Below, in pieces: positions 1 through 7,559 of a DNA stretch of 18,683 nucleotides. Position numbers and translations under genes: made by a program. Source of the DNA: Gammaproteobacteria bacterium UBA2955 (GTDB lineage: Bacteria; Pseudomonadota; Gammaproteobacteria; Pseudomonadales; Azotimanducaceae); NCBI GenBank assembly GCA_002348825.1, contig DEBN01000024.1:1-18683 (forward strand), given 5' to 3'. A model generated the notes under the pieces. It had not been told where the DNA came from and searched no databases. It saw only the letters and a program-made list of their open reading frames with translations. Every line of letters begins with the position of its first letter. Position 1 is the stretch's first letter.

Positions 1-236
1 TCAACCGTCTCTACTTCGCGGCCTTCCGCTTCGACCCCTAGCACCAAGCAGGAGCAAACCAACTGCCCGTCGAGGGTCACACTGCAAGCCCCACAATCGC
101 CGGTACCACACCCTTCTTTAACACCGGTCAGACCCACGCGATCACGCAGCGCCGTCATTAGGCTTTCTTCTGTTGGACAAGCAAACTGCACGGCGTCGCC
201 ATTAACAAACGTTGATACTAACGTAGCTTTACTCAT
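1..236 (-). CDS. CoxS-like (2Fe-2S) small subunit of a molybdenum hydroxylase (partial)
   Basis: N-terminal 78 codons of a gene that leaves the window at its left edge. The translation carries the plant-type 2Fe-2S pattern C43-x4-C48-x2-C51-x11-C63 in the context CGTGDCGACSVTLDG, typical of the small electron-transfer subunit of the xanthine dehydrogenase/CO dehydrogenase-like family. This subunit passes electrons between the molybdopterin large subunit and the FAD subunit. The ATG overlaps the stop of the FAD-subunit gene by four bases (ATGA), so the two are translationally coupled. The second cluster domain and the large subunit presumably lie outside. The substrate cannot be told from this part. 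Family assignment is firm; physiological role is unknown. Confidence 0.9.
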   Translation of the reverse strand, partial: MSKATLVSTFVNGDAVQFACPTEESLMTALRDRVGLTGVKEGCGTGDCGACSVTLDGQLVCSCLVLGVEAEGREVETV

Positions 237-1093
237 GACTGCCCTCCTGCTCGTGCGAACGCAATCTTCGCAACTCGTTTCGCCAACACTCCGGCCAATC
301 GAGTGCGATATTCAATGGTGCCGCGCTTGTCATCGATAGGACTACAGGCGGCGCTGCAGGCACGCGCCAGTTTTTCCAGCGCATCGTCCTCTAAGCGCGT
401 ACCCACAATTGCGCGCGCTGCAGCGGGCACTAGCATCGCGGTCGGAGCAACCGCGCCAAGCGCCACACGGGCTGACTTAATGCGCCCGCGAGCCAAGGTT
501 ACACACACCGCGACGCCGACCACGGCGATGTCCATTTCCGTACGTGGAATAAAACGCAAATAGGCATCGCCGGTACGCGGTGCGGGTTTTGGCAGCGTAA
601 TCGACTCGATCAGCTCGTCTTTCTCGAGGCACGTTTGACCAGGTCCTAACGCAATTTTTTCTACTGCCAGAGTGCGCCGCTTTTTGGCTCCAACAATCAC
701 AGCTTTTGCGCCCGCGGCGATCATCGCCGGTACACTGTCCGCAGCGGGCGACGCATTACAGAGATTGCCCGCCAACGTACAACGACCTTGAATTTGATCT
801 GAACCGATCAAATTAGCCGCTTCCACAACACCGGGCCAGGCTTTTTTCAGAGCAGTGTGCTCCGCCAGACGAGCCCCTGGTACAGCGGCGCCAACCCTAA
901 AACCCTTGGGCGTGATTTGAATTTCGTTGGCATTGGCGATGTGCTTGATGTCGATAACCAAATCTGGCTCGACCATACCCATTTTTAGTTTCACGAGTAG
1001 ATCTGTGCCACCCGCCAATAAAAAAGCTGCGCCCTTTTCTTGCGCCAACAGATCCGCGGCTTTTTTCGCGGACGTAGGTTTTTCGTACCTCAT
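233..1093 (-). CDS. CoxM-like FAD-binding subunit of a molybdenum hydroxylase
   Basis: A 286-residue medium subunit of the xanthine dehydrogenase/CO dehydrogenase-like family, which holds FAD and passes electrons from the 2Fe-2S subunit to an acceptor. The two FAD-binding signatures are visible: AGGTDLL at residues 27-33 and AGNLCNASPAAD further on. Length matches the family. I chose the ATG at 1093 because it has a GGGGAG Shine-Dalgarno about nine bases upstream and gives the usual family N-terminus (MRYEKPTSA); a GTG at 1144 in the same frame lacks such a site. Gene order M then S, with the large subunit expected next, is common in form I-like clusters, but without the large-subunit active-site loop nothing supports true CO dehydrogenase. 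The substrate could be an aldehyde, purine or other heterocycle. Confidence 0.92.
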   Translation of the reverse strand: MRYEKPTSAKKAADLLAQEKGAAFLLAGGTDLLVKLKMGMVEPDLVIDIKHIANANEIQITPKGFRVGAAVPGARLAEHTALKKAWPGVVEAANLIGSDQIQGRCTLAGNLCNASPAADSVPAMIAAGAKAVIVGAKKRRTLAVEKIALGPGQTCLEKDELIESITLPKPAPRTGDAYLRFIPRTEMDIAVVGVAVCVTLARGRIKSARVALGAVAPTAMLVPAAARAIVGTRLEDDALEKLARACSAACSPIDDKRGTIEYRTRLAGVLAKRVAKIAFARAGGQS

Positions 1094-1335
1094 GACTTTC
1101 TGCTCCCCAATGCAAATGCCTGAATCCTGCCTGACAATTTGCACTCATCGCCTAGCGTCTACAAGTCATTTCTTACAACTTTCTTCACCTCAGACTGACC
1201 AAAAGGACGCTTCTGTAGCTAGTGACGAGGACAATGGTTATCAGTAAGGTGGATCGATAACTAACACCGGTTTGTCGGCTTCTACGTCGGCAGACCGAGG
1301 ATATTGGCAATGGTTTACGACGAACGGGAGGTCGC

Positions 1336-2559
1336 GTGAGCAAACACATAACTTTAGGCGGCGCGGCTACCGGACCGCTCGCCGGTGTCAAAGTGGCGGA
1401 CTTCTCGGCTGTGTTTTCAGGTCCAATCTGCGCGGGGATCCTCGGTGATCAAGGCGCTGACGTCATAAAAGTCGAGGCGTTCACTGGCGATATGATGCGG
1501 CGCGGCCTGCCTCAGAGCAATGGCATGGGCAGCGCATTCACCACCATGAACAGAAACAAACGCTCTTTGTGTGTCGATCTGCAAAATCCAAAGGGCAAAG
1601 AAATTGCCGCCAAGCTCATTTGTAACAGCGATGTGGTGCTGGAAAATTTTCGTCCTGGCGTGATGGATCGACTAGGACTCGGCTACGACGTGTTCAAGCA
1701 CGATCAGCCAAAACTGATCTATGCGTCAATCAATGGCGTGGGTGGCCACGGGCCGTATGCAAAGCGAAGGGTCTATGATGCAGTCATTCAAGCGATCTCG
1801 GGCTTCGCCGCGTTAAAGGGCGACGCTGCACCAGAGATGGTCAATAGTCTGGTTTGCGACAAGATCACATCACTGACGGCGGCGGAAGCTATCGTCGCCG
1901 CACTTTTTCAGGCGGAACGGAGCGGTTTTGGGCAAAAGGTCGACATCTCGATGCTCGACGCAGCGCTGTCTTTTCTCTGGCCGGACACCATGAATAACTT
2001 CACATTTTTAGATCCTGATGTAGAACGCGTGCCGTATCTCGACCACTCGGTATTTTTGCATGAGACTAAAGACGGCTGGATCGCCACCATGCCGGTTCAG
2101 GACGCTGAGGTTTACGGGGTCTTTCGCGCTTTAGGGCAAGCCCACCTAGCCGAGGATGAACGTTTTATCGACCAAACCGCAAGAGCTCGACATCGGGACG
2201 AATTACGCGCGATCATGGACTCGGCCTATCGTAAATTCACAACACAGCAGCTCAGTGAGCGCTTCGAAGCCGAAGACGTCCCCTATTCGTTGATCAACGA
2301 TCGGGGGGACGTCATAGATGATCCACAAGTAGAGGCTATGGATGCCCTATTGACGTATCAGCATCCGCAGGCGGGATTAGTGCGCACTCCTCGACCTGCG
2401 GCGCAATACGCAAATACCCCAAGCAACATCCGCACGCACACACCCGCTTTAGGCGAACACAACGATCAAGTTCTGGCAGAGCTGGGCTACTCCAGAGCAC
2501 AGATAGACGCTTTGCATGAGTCGGAGGTGGTGTACCTAGACCCGCTATCGAGCGGCTAG
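1336..2559 (+). CDS. CaiB/BaiF family (class III) CoA-transferase
   Basis: A 407-residue protein of the class III CoA-transferase family, which moves CoA between carboxylic acids (formyl-CoA:oxalate, carnitine and bile-acid CoA-transferases are known members). Visible family features are the N-terminal segment GPLAGVKVADFSAVFSGP, the GADVIKVE block near residues 40-47, NRNKRSLCVDL near 72-82, the NFRPGVMDRLGLGY block near 104-117, and the YDAVIQA motif whose Asp148 is the expected catalytic aspartate that forms the acyl anhydride intermediate. The start is a GTG with the site GGGAGG about five bases upstream. It diverges from the molybdenum hydroxylase genes and precedes an acyl-CoA dehydrogenase on the same strand, so it probably activates an organic acid for CoA-dependent oxidation. 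The exact substrate is not deducible. Confidence 0.93.
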   Translation: MSKHITLGGAATGPLAGVKVADFSAVFSGPICAGILGDQGADVIKVEAFTGDMMRRGLPQSNGMGSAFTTMNRNKRSLCVDLQNPKGKEIAAKLICNSDVVLENFRPGVMDRLGLGYDVFKHDQPKLIYASINGVGGHGPYAKRRVYDAVIQAISGFAALKGDAAPEMVNSLVCDKITSLTAAEAIVAALFQAERSGFGQKVDISMLDAALSFLWPDTMNNFTFLDPDVERVPYLDHSVFLHETKDGWIATMPVQDAEVYGVFRALGQAHLAEDERFIDQTARARHRDELRAIMDSAYRKFTTQQLSERFEAEDVPYSLINDRGDVIDDPQVEAMDALLTYQHPQAGLVRTPRPAAQYANTPSNIRTHTPALGEHNDQVLAELGYSRAQIDALHESEVVYLDPLSSG

Positions 2560-3047
2560 CTATTTGACCTCCGGCTATTTATCACTGCACAGCGCGCCCA
2601 GCACGTCGAATCCTTGAGTCGCAAAATTCTGTCAATGCTGATCATGCTCAATCTGAAAGGTGGAGCTAAAATTTTTGGCCGATAGACGGACGCGCAACAA
2701 GCCAGCGCCAGACAACCCTGTGCGTGTGGATCATTGTTCGCGACTAGGTGTTGTCCGTCGCATATTTTCTAACCTAACCCGCTGTGGGCTTGACACTCGA
2801 GACCAATGCATAGTCCGCCAACACATAAAAATAGTATCGTCCCTTTAGAAAGTCGGCGCAGCGCCCCAACGACGGTATCGCGCCGTGCCGCCAGATCGCC
2901 GAACAAAAACCCAAGCGACAGTCTCTGCAGATCCCACGCGCTTAATGCGTCAGTTCCGATGAAAATGCCCATTCGAGCTGATTACGGCTTAAGTTATTTT
3001 GCTATGCTCGGGCTTGGAGAGTTGTTAAACGAGACAGGAGATCCCTA
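2560..3047 (+). other. 488-base intergenic region without a convincing gene
   Basis: I see no RNA gene and no credible coding region on either strand; short open frames here have no family-like sequence. There is a small perfect palindrome GGCGCAGCGCC at 2855-2865 and a TTGACA hexamer at 2790-2795 that lacks a good -10 partner. The AT-rich stretch just before the next gene includes TATGCT at 3003-3008, a possible -10, with TTACGG 15 bases upstream as a poor -35. The Shine-Dalgarno AGGAG for the acyl-CoA dehydrogenase lies at 3036-3040. The region probably carries that gene's promoter, but I cannot place it securely. Confidence 0.5.
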
Positions 3048-4277
3048 GTGATTGATTTCACCATACCCGAAGAAACCCGTGAGATTCGCGATACCGTGCG
3101 GTCGTTCGTTCGTGAAAAGTGCCATCCGGCCGAAGAAAAATGCACCGCTGAAAATTTTGACGAAGTAATGGCCGAGTTGCGCACACAGGCTCGCGCCCAA
3201 GGGCTGTGGTGCCCCTTCGTGCCCAAGGAGCATGGCGGCATGGGTTTGGGACCACTGGCAAACGCGCTGGTACAAATGGAATTGGGCGAAAGCTTTTTGG
3301 GCGCGCTGTCCATGAACACACAGGGGCCCGACGACGCGACTATGTTAACCCTGCTGGAACACGGCACCGACGATCAAAAAGAACGCTTCTTAAAACCGTT
3401 GTTAAACGGCGAAAAACGCATCTGCTATTCTATGACTGAAAAAGCTGCCGGCGCCGACGCTACGGGCATGCAGACAAAGGCTGAACTGGACGGCGACGAA
3501 TGGGTGCTAAACGGCGAAAAATGGTTCAGTTCTTCGGCCAGCGTAGCCGACATCGCGGTGGTAATGGCCAAAACGGATCCAGAAGCAGCGCGACACGAAC
3601 AGTACAGTACATTCATCGTTGAGCTGCCCAATCCTGGCTATGAGATTCTGCGCAACATCGAGACCATGCAGCCACACAGCGAATTAGGCCTAAAGCTCGG
3701 CGGCAGCCACTCCGAGATAAAAATCGAAAACCTACGCGTGCCTAGGGACAATATCCTGGGCGGGCGCGGTCAGGGCTTTAATATGGGCCAACACCGACTG
3801 GCGTACGGTCGCTTACGCCACGGCATGCATAACGTTGCGATGGCACAAAGAGCCCTCGACCTCGCCGCTGGTCACGTGACCCAGCGAAGCACCTTTGGCA
3901 AGCGTCTGGCGGATCGTCAGGGCGTACGCTGGATGCTGGCAGACTGCGCGTCGGAGATCTACAAGGCGCGCCTAATGCTCCTGCACATAGCCTATAAAGC
4001 AGAACAAGGCATGGATCTGCGCAACGAAAACGGCATCGCTAAGGTCTTTCTCGCCAATATGGTGCATCAAGTCGTGGATACCGCGTTACAGCTCCACGGC
4101 GCGTTGGGCTACAGTCACGATACGCCACTGGCGCGGTGGTACACTGGAATCAGATCCCAGCGACTTGTTGATGGCCCAGACGAAGTGCACCGCTGGCGCA
4201 CGGGCGCGAATGTCATCAAAGCGTTCGAGCGGGACGGTTCCACAGCGGCGGCTTGTGGCGGCGATCTATTCGCTTAA
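3048..4277 (+). CDS. Acyl-CoA dehydrogenase, ACAD10/11-like
   Basis: A 409-residue flavoprotein that introduces a double bond between C2 and C3 of an acyl-CoA and passes electrons to electron-transfer flavoprotein. The N-terminal helical, middle beta-barrel and C-terminal helical domains can be followed: CYSMTEKAAGADATG near 126-140 and NGEKWFSSSA near 155-164 are the FAD/substrate segments, and HGALGYSHDTPLARWY lies in the C-terminal domain. The region corresponding to the catalytic glutamate of medium-chain enzymes (YEGT) reads VDGPDEVHR here, placing Asp375 at the usual base position, as I recall for the ACAD10/11-like branch. The start is a GTG with AGGAG seven bases upstream. It follows the CoA-transferase but 488 bases away, so it is likely its own transcript, ending at the terminator at 4345-4377. 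Confidence 0.93.
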   Translation: MIDFTIPEETREIRDTVRSFVREKCHPAEEKCTAENFDEVMAELRTQARAQGLWCPFVPKEHGGMGLGPLANALVQMELGESFLGALSMNTQGPDDATMLTLLEHGTDDQKERFLKPLLNGEKRICYSMTEKAAGADATGMQTKAELDGDEWVLNGEKWFSSSASVADIAVVMAKTDPEAARHEQYSTFIVELPNPGYEILRNIETMQPHSELGLKLGGSHSEIKIENLRVPRDNILGGRGQGFNMGQHRLAYGRLRHGMHNVAMAQRALDLAAGHVTQRSTFGKRLADRQGVRWMLADCASEIYKARLMLLHIAYKAEQGMDLRNENGIAKVFLANMVHQVVDTALQLHGALGYSHDTPLARWYTGIRSQRLVDGPDEVHRWRTGANVIKAFERDGSTAAACGGDLFA

Positions 4278-4344
4278 CCTACCCTCGCCACCGCTAGTGA
4301 GGTTATAGCGGCAACGCTGTATACGGGAATTTAATATTCGGAGC

Positions 4345-4377
4345 AAAAAAAAGCGGGGCACTTGCCCCGCTTTTTTT
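4345..4377. terminator. Bidirectional intrinsic terminator
   Basis: The stem GCGGGGC/GCCCCGC with a four-base ACTT loop (4353-4370) is preceded by eight A residues and followed by seven T residues. It therefore has a U-tract on both strands. It sits between the convergent acyl-CoA dehydrogenase and TonB-dependent receptor genes and can end both transcripts. Confidence 0.93.
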
Positions 4378-4391
4378 CGAACTCAAATTAC

Positions 4392-7160
4392 CTAGAACTC
4401 ATGCGTTACGGTCAGGCTCATGTAGCGTCCCATGAAATCATAGGACTCATCAGCAGCTGAGTAGAATGCATTGAATATTCGAGGTGGCTCTTCATTCAAC
4501 AGATTCGAAATCGATAGATTCACCGTCGTTCCCTGCTGGAAGTCGTAGGACCCTGCAGCAGTGACGTAGGTTACCATCTCAATATCGCGTCGAATGCTGG
4601 TTTCGCTTGAACACGCGCCATCGCACTCTTCAAACGAGGGGTATCCATTAAGCCGCAATCTCGCCGAGTACTGGTCCAACGTCCAGAACGCATCCAAGAT
4701 CCACTTGCCATCGATTACCGGACCGCAGTCGTAGATGTCGATACAGTCGGTCGTTGTCGTGCCTTGGCCATCGGATGTTGGCGAAATAAGGTCGTAGCTC
4801 AACAACTTCGTGTAATCAAACGCGAGGTCGAATCGACCGAACCCAGTGTCGAAACCGTAGTCCACTTGAACGTCAACACCGCTGTTTTCCACTTGACCGA
4901 TATTGGTCGTGGTCGCATAGATGTTTTTGATCAGGTTGTTATTGTCGCGCTCTACCTTGTCACAACGGCTTCGATTAGCCGAGCTTGAGTAGTAACAAGC
5001 GCCGAGGATATACGATGCTCCAACCGTGCCGATTGTGTCTTCCAGCTCGTAGGAGAAGTAGTCCATGTTGATGGAAAAATCATCCAAGGGCGTCCATACA
5101 AAGCCCAGAGTCATGGACTCTGCGGTCTCCGGTAGAACGTCTGCCGACCCACCCACTCGGGCGCGCAGTTGGCTGTTCGGGTCTGCGGTACCGCCGATGC
5201 CATCGGCATCACAGTTCGCTTTAACGGTCGTGTTCGTTAGATAAGCACCTGCGATTGTGGAACATGGGTCGCTTACTGCAGGGAACGAGTCGCTCTGACC
5301 ACCGTAGAGATTTCCGACCGACGGCGCATTAAACGCCTCACTGATCGTACCCCTAACCGCAAATACGCCTTCAATCACGTCATAACGCAAACCGTATTTA
5401 GCATTAGTAGTCTCGCCGAACAGGCTGTAGTCCGATTGACGCACGGCCAGGTTAAAGTCCATGCCGTCAATTACGGGTACATTCAGTTCTAAGAAGTATT
5501 CCGTAATGGTGTAATCACCCTCGGTGTTCTCACCCTTATTACCTGTTGTATCACCCATTTCGGTCAGCGGATCATTAATGAACTTTCCGCCTTCTTCACG
5601 GCTTTCAAACCCGACGAGCATGCCCGCGTAACCGGCAGGTAACTCAAAAAGTTCCTCGTTTTTCAGCGTGAACGCAGTGGTCTTCTGCTCATAACTCGTC
5701 GCAGCGGTACCGATGTAGGATATATAGTCTATTTGATCCTGAGTAATCGATCCGGGACCGCCGAATAGATTCAACGGCACACATGTTCCGGTGCAGTCGG
5801 CACTTAGCGCTTGCTCTACACGGCTACGAACGAAGCGGCCCTCATTGGTATCGGTGCCATCTGACAGGCCGTAGTTATAGTAGGCGTCCATCGTCCATGA
5901 ACCGATGTCAATGGTATACCCACCAACAAAGCGGAAGGTATCGATGTCCTGGAGGAAGTTACGATTACCCGCCTCCACCATACGTCGCCGCACGTCTATG
6001 AAGTCGCGACCAAACGGATTGTAGGCTTGGTCTGCGGCAACTGTGAGACCCTCGGAGATAATAAACAGAGGCGTTGGAGCCAGTTTCTGTATAGATTTCC
6101 GATTGATGTAGGACATTTCCGCATACGCTGTCACATTCTCTACCAATTCGTATTCGGCAGTTAAAAACGCGTTATAACGGCGTTGCGGAGTGTAAATGTA
6201 GTTCTCGGGCTGGTAATTATAGTAAGACCCTTCACCCGTATCAGAGTTGCCTCCGTAACCGAAGCCTGACCAGGTAGAACTAGGATTGTTACCACCCGGA
6301 CCCCAGAGCACTACGCCATTAGCTCTCGCTGCGTCCCATGCGGCATTACCCGCTGCGCCGCTACGGTCTATGATGGTGCCTTCAGGTGTCGCGGACGAAC
6401 CAAAGCTTGTGTACGTCTTTGCGTCCCAATCGTAGTTAAGGTCAGACGGCGCCCAAGCGCGGTCCCCAGCCATCACGTGACTCATTTCGTAACTGCCGAT
6501 AGAGACACTGACATTGCCCCGGTCGCTCGATGCGCCGTAGGTAATGTTTAGGTCAGTGGTCGTACCACCGCCCTCGCTCGCACGCCCAGTCGTTCCCGAC
6601 AGAGTCAGACCGTCGAAGTCCTTGCGCGTGATCACGTTAATCACACCACCGATTGCGTCCGATCCATACACGGCAGAAGCGCCATCGAGAAGCACGTCGA
6701 TCCGTTCGATTGTATTAGGAGCGATTGCGTTCATATCAACTCGTGCACCGGTTGAATAGGGAACGTGTCTGCGACCGTTTAGAAGAATCAAGGTTCTTGC
6801 CGCACCCAAACCACGTAGGCTGATCTGCGTAGATCCGTCACCGCCGTTATTATTTTGTGCGTTCAAGCCGCCGATGTTCTGCGGTAAGTCCTGCAGAAAA
6901 TCACCGATAGAGGTAACCGCCAAATCTTCAATCTCATCACGACTGATGATCTTGATTGGCGAGGTGCTGCTTTGTTCCGTTACGCCTAGTCGCGAACCGG
7001 TCACTACAACTTCTTCGATTTCTTCCGCTTCGTCTCCAGACGCTTCCTCAGCAGAAGCGACAGGCGCTACGGCCATGGCCAACAACGCTGCAAGCACAGC
7101 GAACGCATTTCCACGACCAATAGGGTTAGCGAAAGACCGAAAGATCTTTTCCATTTCCAT
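4392..7160 (-). CDS. TonB-dependent outer-membrane receptor
   Basis: A 922-residue outer-membrane beta-barrel receptor with an N-terminal plug. Residues 1-37 form a signal peptide (hydrophobic FAVLAALLAMAVAPVASA, probable cut ASA|EE). A TonB-box/anchor-like segment EEIEEVVVTGSR follows near 47-57, then the plug domain with ISLRGLGAARTLILLNGRR and DGASAVYGSDAIGGVINVIT. The protein ends in ...VTHEF, with the terminal aromatic residue typical of BAM-inserted barrels. I chose the ATG at 7160 because it has GGAGAG upstream and begins a normal signal peptide; the frame continues open to 7259 but that extension is not signal-like. The S9 peptidase gene lies upstream on the same strand, so uptake of peptides or peptide-like compounds is a fair inference. 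Ligand is unknown. Cysteine pairs in predicted loops (for example DCTGTC) could be disulfides. Confidence 0.95.
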   Translation of the reverse strand: MEMEKIFRSFANPIGRGNAFAVLAALLAMAVAPVASAEEASGDEAEEIEEVVVTGSRLGVTEQSSTSPIKIISRDEIEDLAVTSIGDFLQDLPQNIGGLNAQNNNGGDGSTQISLRGLGAARTLILLNGRRHVPYSTGARVDMNAIAPNTIERIDVLLDGASAVYGSDAIGGVINVITRKDFDGLTLSGTTGRASEGGGTTTDLNITYGASSDRGNVSVSIGSYEMSHVMAGDRAWAPSDLNYDWDAKTYTSFGSSATPEGTIIDRSGAAGNAAWDAARANGVVLWGPGGNNPSSTWSGFGYGGNSDTGEGSYYNYQPENYIYTPQRRYNAFLTAEYELVENVTAYAEMSYINRKSIQKLAPTPLFIISEGLTVAADQAYNPFGRDFIDVRRRMVEAGNRNFLQDIDTFRFVGGYTIDIGSWTMDAYYNYGLSDGTDTNEGRFVRSRVEQALSADCTGTCVPLNLFGGPGSITQDQIDYISYIGTAATSYEQKTTAFTLKNEELFELPAGYAGMLVGFESREEGGKFINDPLTEMGDTTGNKGENTEGDYTITEYFLELNVPVIDGMDFNLAVRQSDYSLFGETTNAKYGLRYDVIEGVFAVRGTISEAFNAPSVGNLYGGQSDSFPAVSDPCSTIAGAYLTNTTVKANCDADGIGGTADPNSQLRARVGGSADVLPETAESMTLGFVWTPLDDFSINMDYFSYELEDTIGTVGASYILGACYYSSSANRSRCDKVERDNNNLIKNIYATTTNIGQVENSGVDVQVDYGFDTGFGRFDLAFDYTKLLSYDLISPTSDGQGTTTTDCIDIYDCGPVIDGKWILDAFWTLDQYSARLRLNGYPSFEECDGACSSETSIRRDIEMVTYVTAAGSYDFQQGTTVNLSISNLLNEEPPRIFNAFYSAADESYDFMGRYMSLTVTHEF

Positions 7161-7559
7161 TATTAGCTCTCTCCAAGTAAGTATTTGCATTGCTAGCCGA
7201 AGACTACTCGTGGCTAGAAAATGCCTCGCACTCGTGGAATACCACTCGTGCTCTGTCAAGCGAACCTTCTATTTGTTTACGGTGGGAATGAGCCGAACGG
7301 CAAGCCAAGCCTAAGCAACGGTTTGTTGCTGCAGGCAAGCTTTGTTCCGAGACATTCGTCCAGATCCGAACGCGCAAATATCTCCACGTACACCATAAGT
7401 TGACGCCGCGCGTACTTTAAGTTGGAGGACGAAAGAAATAAAGCGCTTTTTTGCGTTTAATTTCGCCTGAAAAACACGGTCAAACGCCTGAAAATAAGCT
7501 AAAAATTCTCTTTCAACGAACCATGGCTTGATGAATCCACAGCCCGCACACACGGGCCG
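7161..7559 (-). other. 399-base leader/promoter region of the TonB receptor gene
   Basis: No convincing gene lies here. On the minus strand just past the S9 peptidase stop is a weak hairpin, GCCCG-TGTGTG-CGGGC (7542-7557), without a U-tract. Next come two direct copies of TTTTCAGGCG spaced 21 bp (7464-7494), then the palindrome AAAGCGCTTT (7440-7449). A TTGACC sequence lies between the two repeats on the minus strand and could be a -35 element, with only a weak AT-rich -10 about 16-17 bases after it. Closer to the gene, CACGAGT occurs three times (7206-7250). The long leader implies that the receptor has its own promoter and probably its own control. Confidence 0.45.
7464..7494 (-). repeat. 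Direct repeat TTTTCAGGCG, two copies 21 bp apart
   Basis: On the minus strand the ten bases TTTTCAGGCG occur at 7494-7485 and again at 7473-7464. The start-to-start distance is exactly 21 bp, two turns of the helix, and a TTGACC hexamer lies between them. This is the arrangement expected of a tandem activator site next to a promoter, here upstream of the TonB receptor gene. Functional meaning is inferred. Confidence 0.4.

Noticed and set aside
1..1093. True aerobic CO dehydrogenase (coxMS)
   Set aside because: The M and S subunits are shared across the whole molybdenum hydroxylase family and the diagnostic large-subunit loop lies outside the window.
1237..1261. Inverted repeat GTTATC...GATAAC between the molybdenum hydroxylase and CoA-transferase genes
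   Set aside because: Only six bases per arm with a 13-base gap; it may be chance and no regulator gene is nearby.
2660..2848. Short plus-strand ORF in the gap after the CoA-transferase
   Set aside because: Composition is not protein-like, no ribosome-binding site, and overlapping frames are equally open.
7311..7553. 80-codon minus-strand ORF upstream of the TonB receptor
   Set aside because: It covers the promoter-like repeats, has no recognisable sequence or ribosome-binding site, and is probably chance.
7542..7557. Hairpin after the S9 peptidase stop as a terminator
   Set aside because: The stem is only five pairs and no U-tract follows on the minus strand, so it is mentioned only as part of the leader region.
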